This document shows positions 7,530-15,773 of a stretch of DNA of 64,000 bases, in pieces (the first letter of the stretch is position 1; each line of letters begins with the position of its first letter). Under the pieces are notes generated by a model. It worked only from the letters and a program-made list of their open reading frames with translations, ran no database searches and had not been told where the DNA came from. Location of the stretch: the NCBI RefSeq assembly GCF_002078175.1, contig NZ_MWFK01000001.1:5518001-5582000 (forward strand), in the 5' to 3' direction. The position numbers and the translations under genes are program-made. This DNA is from Streptomyces sp. M41(2017). GTDB lineage: Bacteria; Actinomycetota; Actinomycetes; Streptomycetales; Streptomycetaceae.

Positions 7530-8552
7530 TCAGTACTGCTCGGTCTCGACGAAACCGGCGTCCCCGTCGTCGTCGGCGCCGAAGGCGTCGGCGGCGGCGG
7601 TCGGGTCGAATCCGGGCGGGCTGTCCTTGAAGCCCAGGCCCAGTCCGGCCAGCTTGACCTTGACCTCGTCGATGGACTTCGCGCCGAAGTTGCGGATGTC
7701 CAGGAGGTCGGCCTCGGAGCGGGCGACGAGCTCACCCACGGAGTGGATGCCCTCACGCTTGAGGCAGTTGTACGACCGAACGGTGAGCTCCAGCTCCTCG
7801 ATCGGCAGGGCGAGATCGGCGGCGAGGGCGGCGTCCGTGGGGGACGGGCCCATGTCGATGCCCTCGGCGTCGATGTTGAGCTCGCGCGCCAGACCGAACA
7901 GCTCGACCAGGGTCTTACCGGCCGACGCCATGGCGTCACGGGGACGCATGGCCTGCTTGGTCTCGACGTCGACGATCAGCTTGTCGAAGTCGGTGCGCTG
8001 CTCGACACGGGTCGCCTCGACCTTGTACGTGACCTTCAGCACCGGCGAGTAGATCGAGTCGACCGGGATGCGCCCGATCTCCTGACCGACCTGCTTGTTC
8101 TGAACGGCGGAGACGTAGCCGCGACCGCGCTCGACGGTCAGCTCCATCTCCAGCTTGCCCTTGCCGTTGAGCGTGGCGAGGACGAGGTCGGGGTTGTGCA
8201 CCTCGACACCGGCCGGGGGCGCGATGTCGGCGGCGGTGACCAGACCCGGGCCCTGCTTGCGCAGGTACATCACGACCGGCTCGTCCTGCTCACTGCTGAC
8301 GACGAGCTGCTTGATGTTGAGGATCAGGTCGGTGACGTCCTCCTTGACGCCCGGCACGGTGGTGAACTCGTGCAGGACACCGTCGATCCGGATGCTGGTG
8401 ACAGCGGCTCCGGGGATCGAGGAGAGGAGCGTGCGGCGAAGAGAGTTGCCGAGGGTGTAGCCGAAGCCCGGCTCCAGCGGCTCGATCACGAACCGGGAGC
8501 GGAATTCGTCGACGACCTCTTCGGTCAACGAGGGACGCTGAGCAATCAGCAC
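7530..8552 (-). CDS. rpoA: RNA polymerase alpha subunit, stand-alone copy
   Basis: 340 aa, the normal Streptomyces length, from a GTG at 8552 with GGAGG nine bases upstream. The N-terminal domain (residues 1-230) has the assembly motifs FGYTLGNSLRRTLLSSIPG and VERGRGYVSAVQNK. The C-terminal domain (about 250-315) has the UP-element and activator-contact helices (LTVRSYNCLKREGIHSVGEL, DLLDIRNFGAKSIDEVK). The tail is acidic, ending VETEQY. It forms the alpha dimer that nucleates polymerase assembly. The housekeeping gene normally lies between rpsD and rplQ; no ribosomal gene is present here, so this looks like a second copy. From memory the housekeeping protein reads EVKAKLAGMGLALKDSPPG where this one reads EVKVKLAGLGLGFKDSPPG, so the differences cluster at the end of the C-terminal domain. 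Confidence 0.93.
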   Translation of the reverse strand: MLIAQRPSLTEEVVDEFRSRFVIEPLEPGFGYTLGNSLRRTLLSSIPGAAVTSIRIDGVLHEFTTVPGVKEDVTDLILNIKQLVVSSEQDEPVVMYLRKQGPGLVTAADIAPPAGVEVHNPDLVLATLNGKGKLEMELTVERGRGYVSAVQNKQVGQEIGRIPVDSIYSPVLKVTYKVEATRVEQRTDFDKLIVDVETKQAMRPRDAMASAGKTLVELFGLARELNIDAEGIDMGPSPTDAALAADLALPIEELELTVRSYNCLKREGIHSVGELVARSEADLLDIRNFGAKSIDEVKVKLAGLGLGFKDSPPGFDPTAAADAFGADDDGDAGFVETEQY

Positions 8553-8597
8553 GTGGTGTTGCCTCCAGTAGTTTGGCACCCGCTATGGACGCCGTGG

Positions 8598-8649
8598 ACC
8601 CTACGAAGGGTACGTGCGATACGGCCGCCGCAGAGTACGCCATGGCGTA
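8598..8649 (-). promoter_or_regulatory. Leader of the rpoA copy with two dyads
   Basis: Upstream of the rpoA copy there is a short hairpin, ACCCT-ACGA-AGGGT at 8598-8611, and a perfect 14-bp palindrome TACGCCATGGCGTA at 8636-8649. They lie about 46 and 84 bases from the start codon. These may be regulatory sites of this copy. I could not identify a confident -35/-10 pair. Confidence 0.35.
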
Positions 8650-8958
8650 GCCGACGCGCCGTTGATTCAGCCCGCGGGGTGAACGCGTAGCTCCATAGCA
8701 GGTCGCCGGGCTGCATTCGCAGAGATCGGCGCATGTCCTGGGCCAATGGATGGCTGCTCGGAGTTGAGGAAAGCGTGGGAGGCGTCAACGACGTCGAGTT
8801 GCCAGACCAGGCGGGTGTCTCGGCTCTTGCGTCGCGGACGGATTCTTCTCCCCAACCGGCGGTTCGAGCGACGGGCACGCTCCAGGTCACGCTCGTTTCG
8901 CCCGACGACTACGGCAGCGCGGACGAGAACGAAGAGGGCGGACCTCGAAATCACGTTC

Positions 8959-9297
8959 CTATACCGTCGCCCGCCGGACGTCGTAGTCCCAGCGGGTGAG
9001 TGACCGGACGACAGTCTCCGCGCCCGTGGGGTTGGAGCTGTGCACGAAGACCGTGCCGATTCGAAAGGGTCGGCCGTTGAACGCGGCTTCTTCCATCAGG
9101 GTCACCACGGGCAGGATGGTGTCGTCACCGCCGAGGTCGTGGTCGAGCCAGAGTTCGTCGATGAAGCTGTCGCGGTGCTCTTGCAGGAGCTTGACGCCTT
9201 CACCGCTGCTGCGCGCGATTCGCGTGGTCCAGGGCAGAGACCGGAGGTCGTCTATGCCCAGGATGACGGGCGTTGGGGCGGGCGATTCTTCTTTCAC
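8959..9297 (-). CDS. Receiver-like protein (cyclic-phosphate-processing receiver domain type)
   Basis: 112 aa from a GTG at 9297 with no ribosome site, so the start is uncertain and could be leaderless. The fold reads as a single response-regulator-like domain: VILGIDDLRSLPW holds the acidic first strand end, ELWLDHDLGGDDTI the central Asp cluster, and GTVFVHSSNPTGAETVVRSL the switch strand. The HSSNPxGA signature belongs to receiver-like proteins linked to cyclic phosphate processing rather than to two-component signalling. It stands alone between the rpoA copy and the insertion sequence, with no kinase beside it. Confidence 0.65.
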   Translation of the reverse strand: MKEESPAPTPVILGIDDLRSLPWTTRIARSSGEGVKLLQEHRDSFIDELWLDHDLGGDDTILPVVTLMEEAAFNGRPFRIGTVFVHSSNPTGAETVVRSLTRWDYDVRRATV

Positions 9298-9393
9298 CCG
9301 AGCATTATCAGGGCACGACAGGGCCCGGCTCAGGGGCCTGACCGCCGAGCTGGGTCGGTGTATCTCGCGACGGTTCGCCTCTGGTCGGCCTTA

Positions 9394-10278
9394 GAGGTCC
9401 TAACAAAGGTGTTGGACGTGCCGGTGGGTGATCAGGCAGGTGGCGAGGCCGAGGAAAGCCTCGTGGATGTCGTCGCGTCGTTCCCAGCGGATCCGCAGTC
9501 GTCGGAAACCGTGCAGCCAGGCGATCGTGCGCTCTACTACCCAGCGGAAAATGCCCAGGCCGGAGCCGTGTTCGACGCCTCGTTCGGCGATGACCGGGCG
9601 GATGCCGCGGTCCCAGAGCAGGCGGCGGTACTTGTCGTGGTCGTAGGCGCGGTCGGCGAGCAGGGCATCGGGTCTGCGTCTGGGTCGGCCGACGACGCCT
9701 GCCACGGCCGGAATCTTGTCCAGCAGAGGCAGCAACTGCGTGACGTCGTTGCGGTTTCCGTCGGTCAGCGATACCGCGAGCGGGATGCCCTGGGCGTCGG
9801 TGACGACGTGGTGCTTGCTGCCCGGCCGTGCGCGGTCGACCGGGCTGGGTCCGCTTTTGGGCCTCGCCGAGCGGCCCGGACGTGGGAAGAGTCGATCACC
9901 GCCCGCGACCAGTCCAGCCTGTTCGCAGCCCGCAGCCGCTTCAGCAGCACCAGGTGCAGCGCGTCCCACACACCGGCCTCGTTCCACGCGGCCAGGCGCC
10001 GCCAGCAGGTCATGCCCGAGCCGAAGCCCAGTTCCTGCGGCAGGTACTCCCACTGGATGCCCGTATGCAGCACGAACAGGATCCCGCACAAGGCCTGCCG
10101 GTCCGGCACCCGCGGTCTGCCCTCCACCAATTTCGGAGCGGCCTCGGGCAACAACGGCTCGATGAGCGACCACAGTTCATCCGAAACGATCCACGGCCGC
10201 GACTGACGCTTCCCCACGACCAGACCAACGAACGCTGAAGCCGAAAGTCACATGATCAACAGCTTCTGTTAGGACCTC
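9394..10278 (-). mobile_element. IS5-family insertion sequence (885 bp), apparently intact
   Basis: Terminal inverted repeats GAGGTCCTAACA (9394-9405) and TGTTAGGACCTC (10267-10278) match exactly over 12 bases. Each end is flanked by TTA (9391-9393 and 10279-10281), a 3-bp target duplication of the TNA type used by several IS5 groups. One transposase is encoded across a -1 frameshift. No known gene is obviously split by the insertion. Confidence 0.88.
9400..10217 (-). CDS. IS5-family DDE transposase made by -1 frameshift
   Basis: Two overlapping frames make one protein. The first runs from the GTG at 10217 to 9765 (RPWIVSDELWSLIEPLLPE, the IS5 N-terminal domain) and carries the first catalytic Asp in VIDSSHVRAARRG. 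The ribosome must slip back one base at a CCAAAAG tract near 9857 to enter the second frame, which continues with GPSPVDRARPGSKHHVV. It then carries the second Asp (LLADRAYDHDKYRR) and the catalytic Glu (RWVVERTIAWLHGFRRLR), and ends at 9400. The stop codon lies inside the left terminal repeat. All three catalytic residues are present, so the element may be active. Programmed frameshifting of this type is common in this family. Confidence 0.88.
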
Positions 10279-10473
10279 TTATACGTAACCCGGCGCAGCA
10301 TCGCCGAGTTGGAAAGCGTGCGGAACGGTGAGGTGTCAGTGAGAGGGCCCGAGGAGTGTGTCCCTGCTGAGATCGCCAGAGAATACTCAGCGCCTGGGTT
10401 CTGTGGGTGCGCCCGTTCTGGCGTCAGGGGCGGTCCCCCGGACCGGGGCGGTCGGGTGCGTAGGCTCGGGGCC

Positions 10474-11598
10474 GTGGCTGATGAGATAGAGAAGATCGTA
10501 ACGGGGCTGCCGGACCTGAAGAGCGTCACCGACGTTTGGGCCGTGGTTGATGGTCGGGTCGCGCAGGGGGATGCCGCCTTTGCGGCGGACCTTGGCATCG
10601 CTCTTGCGAGGACGTACGGCACCGGGGAGCAGATCTGGCAGCAACGAAGCGTCTTCGACCATCTGCTTCGGTTGCTGGCTACCACTGCCGGTCCCGAGAA
10701 TGTCACCCAGGCGCTGCGGCTGGCCTCATCGGATGAGGTCACCAGCCGGAAGCTGGATCGCTACACGGCCTCATTGCTGGCTTCCAGCCACGAGGCGACC
10801 GACCTGGTTGCGGCGTTCACCGGTCGTGCTTCGGAGGAGCTTCGGGCTTGCCTTGTTCATGAACTGGTACTGAGGGGCGTGTTCGTCGAGGACACGCCGG
10901 GGATCGCGGGTTGGGCGACGTCGCCGCATTGGAGTCATCACCCGCTGGGCCGGCTGCCTCTGACTCGGTCAGACGTGGAGGGACATGCGGATCTGCCGAG
11001 CTACAGCATCCGAGGCAGCAGCCACGCGATGCCGTACGGACCCTCGGAGAGCCGCGAACTGACGGTGATCGCCGACGCGCGCATCCCGTCGGCGGAGGAG
11101 ACGACAACACAGCCCGCCGCCGAGGCGATGGGCAGGGCTGTGGCGAACTGGAGCGAAGAATCCAACGGGCGCATCGAGGCGCGCGTGTTCGGCCTGGCGG
11201 AACCCCTGGATGCCGAGTCGGTCCCGACCGCGCTTCTGACGCTGGGGCTGGAGTGTCTGCAGGGAGCAGGTAAGAAGGTCCCTCTGTCGGTAGCTGTCAG
11301 TCCGCTCTCCGAGGCATGGCGCGTGCTCTTCGCGGCGGCATCGACGGGAGGGGCGTACAACTCCGGTTCTTACGGCGCCTACGGCCGACTCGCGGCCTGG
11401 CAGTCGATGGCCGCGCTGGCCGGAAGCCCGGACGGATCCATCGTCGCTGAGGTCGAAGCACATGCGTTGGACTGTTTGTGGCACAGTTTCGGTGCCGACA
11501 CGAAGTGGTTCGACCAGGTGGCCTGGGACGTCGGTCTGGCCGTACTTTCCCCAGACCGTCGGCGCCTGGCGGTGCTTGCCGCGACCGACACCGACTGA
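10474..11598 (+). CDS. DUF6183-like protein of unknown function
   Basis: 374 aa from a GTG at 10474; the open frame continues upstream into DNA beside the insertion sequence but without a convincing start. The protein begins IEKIVTGLPDLKSVTDVWAV. The middle has helical repeats, and later segments include ESRELTVIADARIPSAEE and STGGAYNSGSYGAYGRLAAW, which I associate with the Streptomyces DUF6183 family. It has no signal peptide or membrane segment. Proteins of this type occur in accessory regions and no activity is established. It starts about 195 bp from the right end of the IS and may lack its native promoter. Confidence 0.65.
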   Translation: MADEIEKIVTGLPDLKSVTDVWAVVDGRVAQGDAAFAADLGIALARTYGTGEQIWQQRSVFDHLLRLLATTAGPENVTQALRLASSDEVTSRKLDRYTASLLASSHEATDLVAAFTGRASEELRACLVHELVLRGVFVEDTPGIAGWATSPHWSHHPLGRLPLTRSDVEGHADLPSYSIRGSSHAMPYGPSESRELTVIADARIPSAEETTTQPAAEAMGRAVANWSEESNGRIEARVFGLAEPLDAESVPTALLTLGLECLQGAGKKVPLSVAVSPLSEAWRVLFAAASTGGAYNSGSYGAYGRLAAWQSMAALAGSPDGSIVAEVEAHALDCLWHSFGADTKWFDQVAWDVGLAVLSPDRRRLAVLAATDTD

Positions 11599-11747
11599 GA
11601 CGCCCGTGGTTCGTACGCGGACGGGCCTGAGTTCGGACGCAACGCTGCCTGCCTGCTCGGATCGCTGGACTTCCTCTATCGCCGGCGAGCGGAGTCGCGT
11701 CGCGCGATGTCGGGCTGCGCGGACCCTCCCAGGATTCGGAAGGCGCA

Positions 11748-12104
11748 CTACGACCCCGACGCTACGCTCTCCCGTTCGGCGAGGAACTTGTCGAACAGCT
11801 CGAAGAGCACCTTGAGGACGTGGGCTTCCTGTTCCGGCGTGAGGTCCCAGGTTCCCTCCCGGCCCGGCAGGGCGATCTGCCGGATCTGGGCTTCCCAGAT
11901 GAGGTTGGCACTGACCTGATAATGCGTCATCAGCCAGTCTCGCCAGCCGAATAGGCCCAGCCCTCCGTGCCGTTGGGCTGCCTGGTCGTAGCCCACCATG
12001 AAGGCGGTCACGCCGGTCAGGGATGTGCGGCCTATGAACATGCCAGTCCGTTTGGCGAACTGGGCAAAGTACTCCCGCTCGTTCATGGCGCTGACATTCG
12101 GCAC
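11748..12104 (-). CDS. Hypothetical protein, 118 aa
   Basis: Starts at a GTG at 12104 or an in-frame ATG at 12086; neither has a strong ribosome site. The sequence is compact and protein-like (EREYFAQFAKRTGMFIGRTS, YDQAAQRHGGLGLFGWRDWL, EAQIRQIALPGREGTWDLTP). It is rich in Trp and aromatic residues and has a helical C-terminus (EAHVLKVLFELFDKFLAERE). No domain is recognised. It is convergent with the DUF6183 gene and reads away from a small membrane-protein gene. Confidence 0.6.
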   Translation of the reverse strand: MPNVSAMNEREYFAQFAKRTGMFIGRTSLTGVTAFMVGYDQAAQRHGGLGLFGWRDWLMTHYQVSANLIWEAQIRQIALPGREGTWDLTPEQEAHVLKVLFELFDKFLAERESVASGS

Positions 12105-12394
12105 CTTCGAATTCTGGTCCCGGGACTCCTGGTTGTCGATGAGTATCTGCGTCTCGGTTAGGCCTCGACACCAACATCGGCCCGGGTGGCCTTCCGCGTG
12201 CCGGGGACATGATTTGCCTCGCAGGTCTTCACACGCTCCACGGCCTGCCTGGTCGCCCGCTTGCGACTCCTTCGCCGGTCATCCCCCCACCCAGAGGATC
12301 GCCGAGGGCGCCGTCGCGGGACAGCCGAGAGAAGACGGTGGCGATGTGGTCGGGCGCCGGTGAGACGGGAAAGGTGTGCGCGTACGATCCGGGG

Positions 12395-12637
12395 GTGTCT
12401 CCGTCTGTGCTGTTCCGCTCGCCTCGAGGCAAAGTCAGCTTGATCGTCCTTGCTGGGCTGTGTCTGTTTGCCTGGTGGTCGGTGCAGCCTGTCGGCCCCG
12501 GCTGTCCCGCGAGGACGCTCAGTTCCGATCCCTACGGTTCGGTCTACGACCCGTCAACTGCGCGCACGGGCGGCTTCGGTCACGAGTGCACGGCCGACGC
12601 GCGGCATCCGCGCCTGTACGGCTGGCTCGGCCTGTGA
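12395..12637 (+). CDS. Small single-pass membrane protein, 80 aa
   Basis: Chosen start is a GTG at 12395; the ribosome site (GGGGG) is weak. After a short basic stretch (RSPRGK) comes one hydrophobic segment, VSLIVLAGLCLFAWWS, then an extracellular-looking tail with two Cys (PGCPAR, GHECTAD). Third-position GC is high. It is too small for a family call. The protein should sit in the membrane with its tail outside. Confidence 0.5.
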   Translation: MSPSVLFRSPRGKVSLIVLAGLCLFAWWSVQPVGPGCPARTLSSDPYGSVYDPSTARTGGFGHECTADARHPRLYGWLGL

Positions 12638-12950
12638 TGCGTCCTGCCGGTCAAGGTCGTGGAGAGGGGCCGCGGAGCTGAGCGGGTCGGCCCTGGGTGG
12701 CGTATGCCGCGTGTTGGGGAACCTGAGTGGCCGGCGTGGATCGGCGCTCGGATGCCGTGTACTCATCGCGGCGGGTTTGAGAACACACCGCTGAACCGGC
12801 GAATCACCCGCTGGACCGGCCAAGGTGCAGCGCGCTGACGCGGGTCCCACCGGAACTGACCACCTTCACCGCCGCGGCCGCCAACCGCGGTCATGGGTTG
12901 AGTCCCCGCACGAGTCCGACCTTGTCGGAGCCGAGTGGTATCCATGCCGC
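12638..12950. other. Intergenic region
   Basis: No gene, repeat or strong hairpin recognised between the small membrane protein and the SMI1/KNR4 gene. Confidence 0.5.
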
Positions 12951-13511
12951 ATGAACAGTGATCAGGCCGACCCTGCTGAACTCGCGGCGCTTCGTGCGGT
13001 GTTCGATGGGGATGGCGGAGCTGAGTCGGCCCTTGGATGGGAGGCGGTGCAGGCCTTCGAGGCAGGGCACGGGATCGTGATGCCCGAGCCGTATCGGACC
13101 TTCGTCGCCGAGATATCGGACGGCTCGTACTCCGGTCCGCCGGAGTACGGCCTGATGCCAGTGGCGGAGCTGCCGGACGACTGGGGTGACGAAGAGCAGG
13201 AACGCGACCTGAGCAGGCCGTTTCCCCTCGTGGAGGCATGGTTGTGGGAGGACGACTCGGACCCCGCCGAGGACGCCGACGAGATCCTTGAGCAGGTCTA
13301 CAACCACGGCTCTGTCGTGCTCGGCACCGACGGCTGCGCGATGAACTGGCACCTCGTCGTCACCGGACCTCACCGAGGGCACGTCTGGATGATCAGCGAC
13401 GTCGGCGCTGTTCCCTTCGGCGCACAGTTCGGCTTCACCACCGCCGAGCCCGGGTTTGCCGGCTGGGTCCGGCACTGGGCGGAGAACAAGCCCTGGTACG
13501 ACGCCGCGTGA
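12951..13511 (+). CDS. SMI1/KNR4 family protein
   Basis: 186 aa from the ATG at 12951. The SMI1/KNR4 (SUKH) fold is visible: LGWEAVQAFEAGHGIVMPEP, then YRTFVAEISDGSYSGPPEYG, then an acidic loop and WHLVVTGPHRGHVWMISDVG, ending with WVRHWAENKPWYDAA. SUKH proteins often serve as immunity proteins against polymorphic toxins, but many solitary copies occur in Streptomyces and no toxin gene lies beside this one. It is cytosolic and acidic. Confidence 0.85.
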   Translation: MNSDQADPAELAALRAVFDGDGGAESALGWEAVQAFEAGHGIVMPEPYRTFVAEISDGSYSGPPEYGLMPVAELPDDWGDEEQERDLSRPFPLVEAWLWEDDSDPAEDADEILEQVYNHGSVVLGTDGCAMNWHLVVTGPHRGHVWMISDVGAVPFGAQFGFTTAEPGFAGWVRHWAENKPWYDAA

Positions 13512-14065
13512 CTCCTCAGGGAGCCGTGTTGTTGTCCGCGCATGGTGAGAAACTCGACGCGGTCCCGTGAGCCTCGGGCGATCTGCTTCTGACCGGCCGG
13601 TGCGCAACTCTGAGTGCTGGAGCGCACCTTGACACCAGGTGGTCTTGCTGGCCTCCCTTGCCTCCCCGGAGCCGGGGGAGGGCAGCCCGTCAGGCGGCGG
13701 GAGCAGGACGAACCACAGGATCGCCAGGAAGAACCAGAGCGTGCTCCAGAACCGGGGTGTGCCGTCGGGATCGGGCCACGTGAGTTCCTCGATCGCTGTG
13801 CCGCTGTCGGTCTCCCGTGCCGTGTCCAGGGTGTCGTGGAGCCTTCCCGTTGTGCGGCACGTTCGCCGTCGGCGCTGTTCAGCGTGGGCACGCGGTGGCG
13901 GGACGGCTTCACCCGCTGGGGGTGACCGTGCGGTCGCCCAGGGCATCCGATCCGGGCCCGACGTGCGAGGCGGGCCCGGAAGAGCCAGATTGGAAGTACT
14001 CCGACTGGCCTCACGTGTGGCTGTGCGGGGCGGACCGGGCGCCGAGCGATATGCCGATCGGAGAC
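13512..14065. other. Intergenic region with a possible decayed minus-strand gene
   Basis: No gene with proper signals. A minus-strand frame near 13640-13800 reads like a small membrane protein (WSTLWFFLAILWFVLLPPPD after a Trp/Asp-rich stretch). It has no credible start and runs on antisense through the SMI1 gene, so it is at most a remnant. Confidence 0.35.
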
Positions 14066-14422
14066 ATGATGAGAGATCTCAAGTTCGAGCAGAAGCGCTC
14101 TATGTCGCGTCAGGAGGCCGCTGACCAGCTCACGGCGCTGGCCACCGCTCTGCGGGACGGAGGAGAGGCCGAACTGGAGCTCGGGTCCGGAAAGCTGAAC
14201 CTTCGGATCCCCGACGACCTCCGCAGCGAGATAGAGGTCGAGGTCAGCGGTGGAGAGATCGAGCTGGAAATCGAGTTCAAATGGCCGACATCATCCCGGG
14301 CCCGGGCGTCGCGAGCCGGCGCCGTCGCGGAGGACGCCACACCTCGACAGGCCAAGCCCGCGACCCCGGCACGCAGCGGGACGGCAACCAAGAAGGCAAG
14401 GACGGCGAGGCGGAAGTCCTGA
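14066..14422 (+). CDS. amphi-Trp domain protein
   Basis: 118 aa from the ATG at 14066, or the next codon at 14069, which is better spaced from GGAGA. The first 75 residues match the amphi-Trp domain: LKFEQKRSMSRQEAADQLTA, LELGSGKLNLRIPDD, EIELEIEFKWP. It alternates polar and hydrophobic residues and has the conserved Trp near the end. The tail is long, basic and Ala/Lys/Arg-rich (KKARTARRKS), which could bind nucleic acid. The role of the domain is unknown. It is convergent with the second lacI gene, 30 bp apart. Confidence 0.8.
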   Translation: MMRDLKFEQKRSMSRQEAADQLTALATALRDGGEAELELGSGKLNLRIPDDLRSEIEVEVSGGEIELEIEFKWPTSSRARASRAGAVAEDATPRQAKPATPARSGTATKKARTARRKS

Positions 14423-14452
14423 GAGGGGACCTGTCAAGAAGCGGAGGGCCCC

Positions 14453-15445
14453 TCAGGTCGATTCACGCACCACCAGCTCGTTCGGCATGATCACCGGGTT
14501 CGAGGGGCCGCCGCCGATGAGGCCGAGGAGCAGGTGGACGGCGGCGGTTGCCTGGTCGGCCATGGGACTGCGTACCGAGGTGAGGGCGGGGGTCGTGTAG
14601 GACGCGGCCTCTATGTCGTCGAAGCCGACGACGGCGACGTCCTCGGGGACGCGGCGTCCGGCTTGGTGGAGGGTGCGAAGGGCTCCGATCGCCATCAGGT
14701 CGTTGGCCGCGAACACCGCGTCGAGGTCGGGATCGTCATCCAGGAGCTGACGCATGGCTTCGGCGCCGGAGACCCTGGTGAAGTCGCCCAGGGCCACGAT
14801 GGAGCGACGGCCGGTGTCGCGGAGCGTTCGGCGGTAGCCGTCGAGGCGTTCCCGCGCCTCGTGCAGTTCGAGCGGTCCGGTGATGGTCGAGATACGGCGG
14901 CGGCCACGTTCGAGAAGGTGACGGACCGCCAGCGCCGCCCCACCGGCGTTGTCCAGGGCCACGTAGGGGACGTCGTGTGCTGAGGTGCGGTTGAAGGAGA
15001 CGACGGGCAGGCCCTGCCGGGCCAGTGCTGTGGGCAGCGGATCCGTACCGTGCAGGGCGACGAGGAGGACGCCGTCCACGTGCCCGCCGGCGACGTACTG
15101 CTCCACTCTGGTGCGACTCTGGTCCGACTCCGCGAGCATGAGTACGAGTCGCTTGCCGGCGCTTTCCAGTTCCCGGCTGACCGCGCGCACGACGGCCGAG
15201 AAGAGGGGGTCGTCGGACACGACGCCTTGCGGCGGGTCGGAGACCACCAGGGCGAGGGTGTCGGTGCGACGCGTGACGAGGTTGCGTGCTGCTCCGTTGG
15301 GCACATACCCGAGTTCGTGGACAGCGCGCATCACGACGTCTCGGATCTGTGGGGCAACGGTCGTCTCGCCGTTGATGACGCGGGAGACGCTCGATTTGGA
15401 CACGCCCGCCCGGGCGGCGACCACTTCGAGAGTGGGGCGCTTCAT
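14453..15445 (-). CDS. LacI-family repressor of the glucanase locus
   Basis: 330 aa from the ATG at 15445 with GGAGGA upstream. The N-terminus has the LacI helix-turn-helix (PTLEVVAARAGVSKSSVSRV) and hinge (YVPNGAARNL). The sensor core has DVAVVGFDDIEAAS and ends with MPNELVVREST. It is divergent from the GH16 glucanase gene. A perfect CebR-like palindrome overlaps the expected start of transcription of that gene (15731-15744), so this protein very probably represses it until a glucan breakdown product arrives. Confidence 0.92.
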   Translation of the reverse strand: MKRPTLEVVAARAGVSKSSVSRVINGETTVAPQIRDVVMRAVHELGYVPNGAARNLVTRRTDTLALVVSDPPQGVVSDDPLFSAVVRAVSRELESAGKRLVLMLAESDQSRTRVEQYVAGGHVDGVLLVALHGTDPLPTALARQGLPVVSFNRTSAHDVPYVALDNAGGAALAVRHLLERGRRRISTITGPLELHEARERLDGYRRTLRDTGRRSIVALGDFTRVSGAEAMRQLLDDDPDLDAVFAANDLMAIGALRTLHQAGRRVPEDVAVVGFDDIEAASYTTPALTSVRSPMADQATAAVHLLLGLIGGGPSNPVIMPNELVVREST

Positions 15446-15632
15446 GCCTGGTCGTCCTCCCTGCCGCCGCCCACGTACGTGTCTGGGACGGGATTTCTCA
15501 TCGGGGCGACCTCCGGCTTTGCGTCGTGGCGATGCCAGCAGCGTATCCGCAGGCCGGACGCCTCAGACCTGCTTGATGGCCTGAATCGCTTTGCGGTACA
15601 CCGTGCCTGTTTGCCGTGAGGGGACGGCGTTC

Positions 15633-15646
15633 AGGAACCGCTCCCT
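15633..15646. promoter_or_regulatory. Possible secondary LacI half-site
   Basis: AGGAACCGCTCCCT keeps the right half (GCTCCCT) and part of the left half of the palindrome at 15731. It lies 98 bp upstream of it and could serve as an auxiliary site. Confidence 0.35.
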
Positions 15647-15695
15647 CGAAGCATGAGGCGATCATGGTGCTCAAATTTCTTTGTGGCTAACGGAC

Positions 15696-15724
15696 TTGAC
15701 AGTCTCTGACACCCCCTCCATTCT
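15696..15724 (+). promoter_or_regulatory. Promoter of the GH16 gene
   Basis: A consensus -35 box TTGACA at 15696-15701 is followed after 17 bp by a -10-like CATTCT at 15719-15724. The expected transcription start falls inside the operator at 15731-15744. Confidence 0.55.
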
Positions 15725-15730
15725 CCCCTC

Positions 15731-15744
15731 AGGGAGCGCTCCCT
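15731..15744. promoter_or_regulatory. LacI operator, perfect 14-bp palindrome
   Basis: AGGGAGCGCTCCCT is a perfect dyad with the GGGAGCGCTCCC core bound by CebR-type LacI repressors. It lies just after the -10 box of the glucanase promoter, a typical roadblock position. Confidence 0.8.
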
Positions 15745-15773
15745 CGCCTCAAACCCCACTTGAGGAGTCGCAG

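Noticed and set aside
7521..8690. Plus-strand frame of 389 codons opposite the rpoA copy
   Set aside because: Shadow of rpoA; composition typical of the reverse strand of GC-rich genes.
12951..13511. SMI1/KNR4 gene as immunity to a toxin
   Set aside because: No toxin gene with a polymorphic C-terminus is present nearby; a solitary SUKH protein is common.
12891..13946. Long minus-strand frame with a hydrophobic stretch
   Set aside because: Runs antisense through the SMI1/KNR4 gene and lacks a credible start; at most a remnant near 13640-13800.
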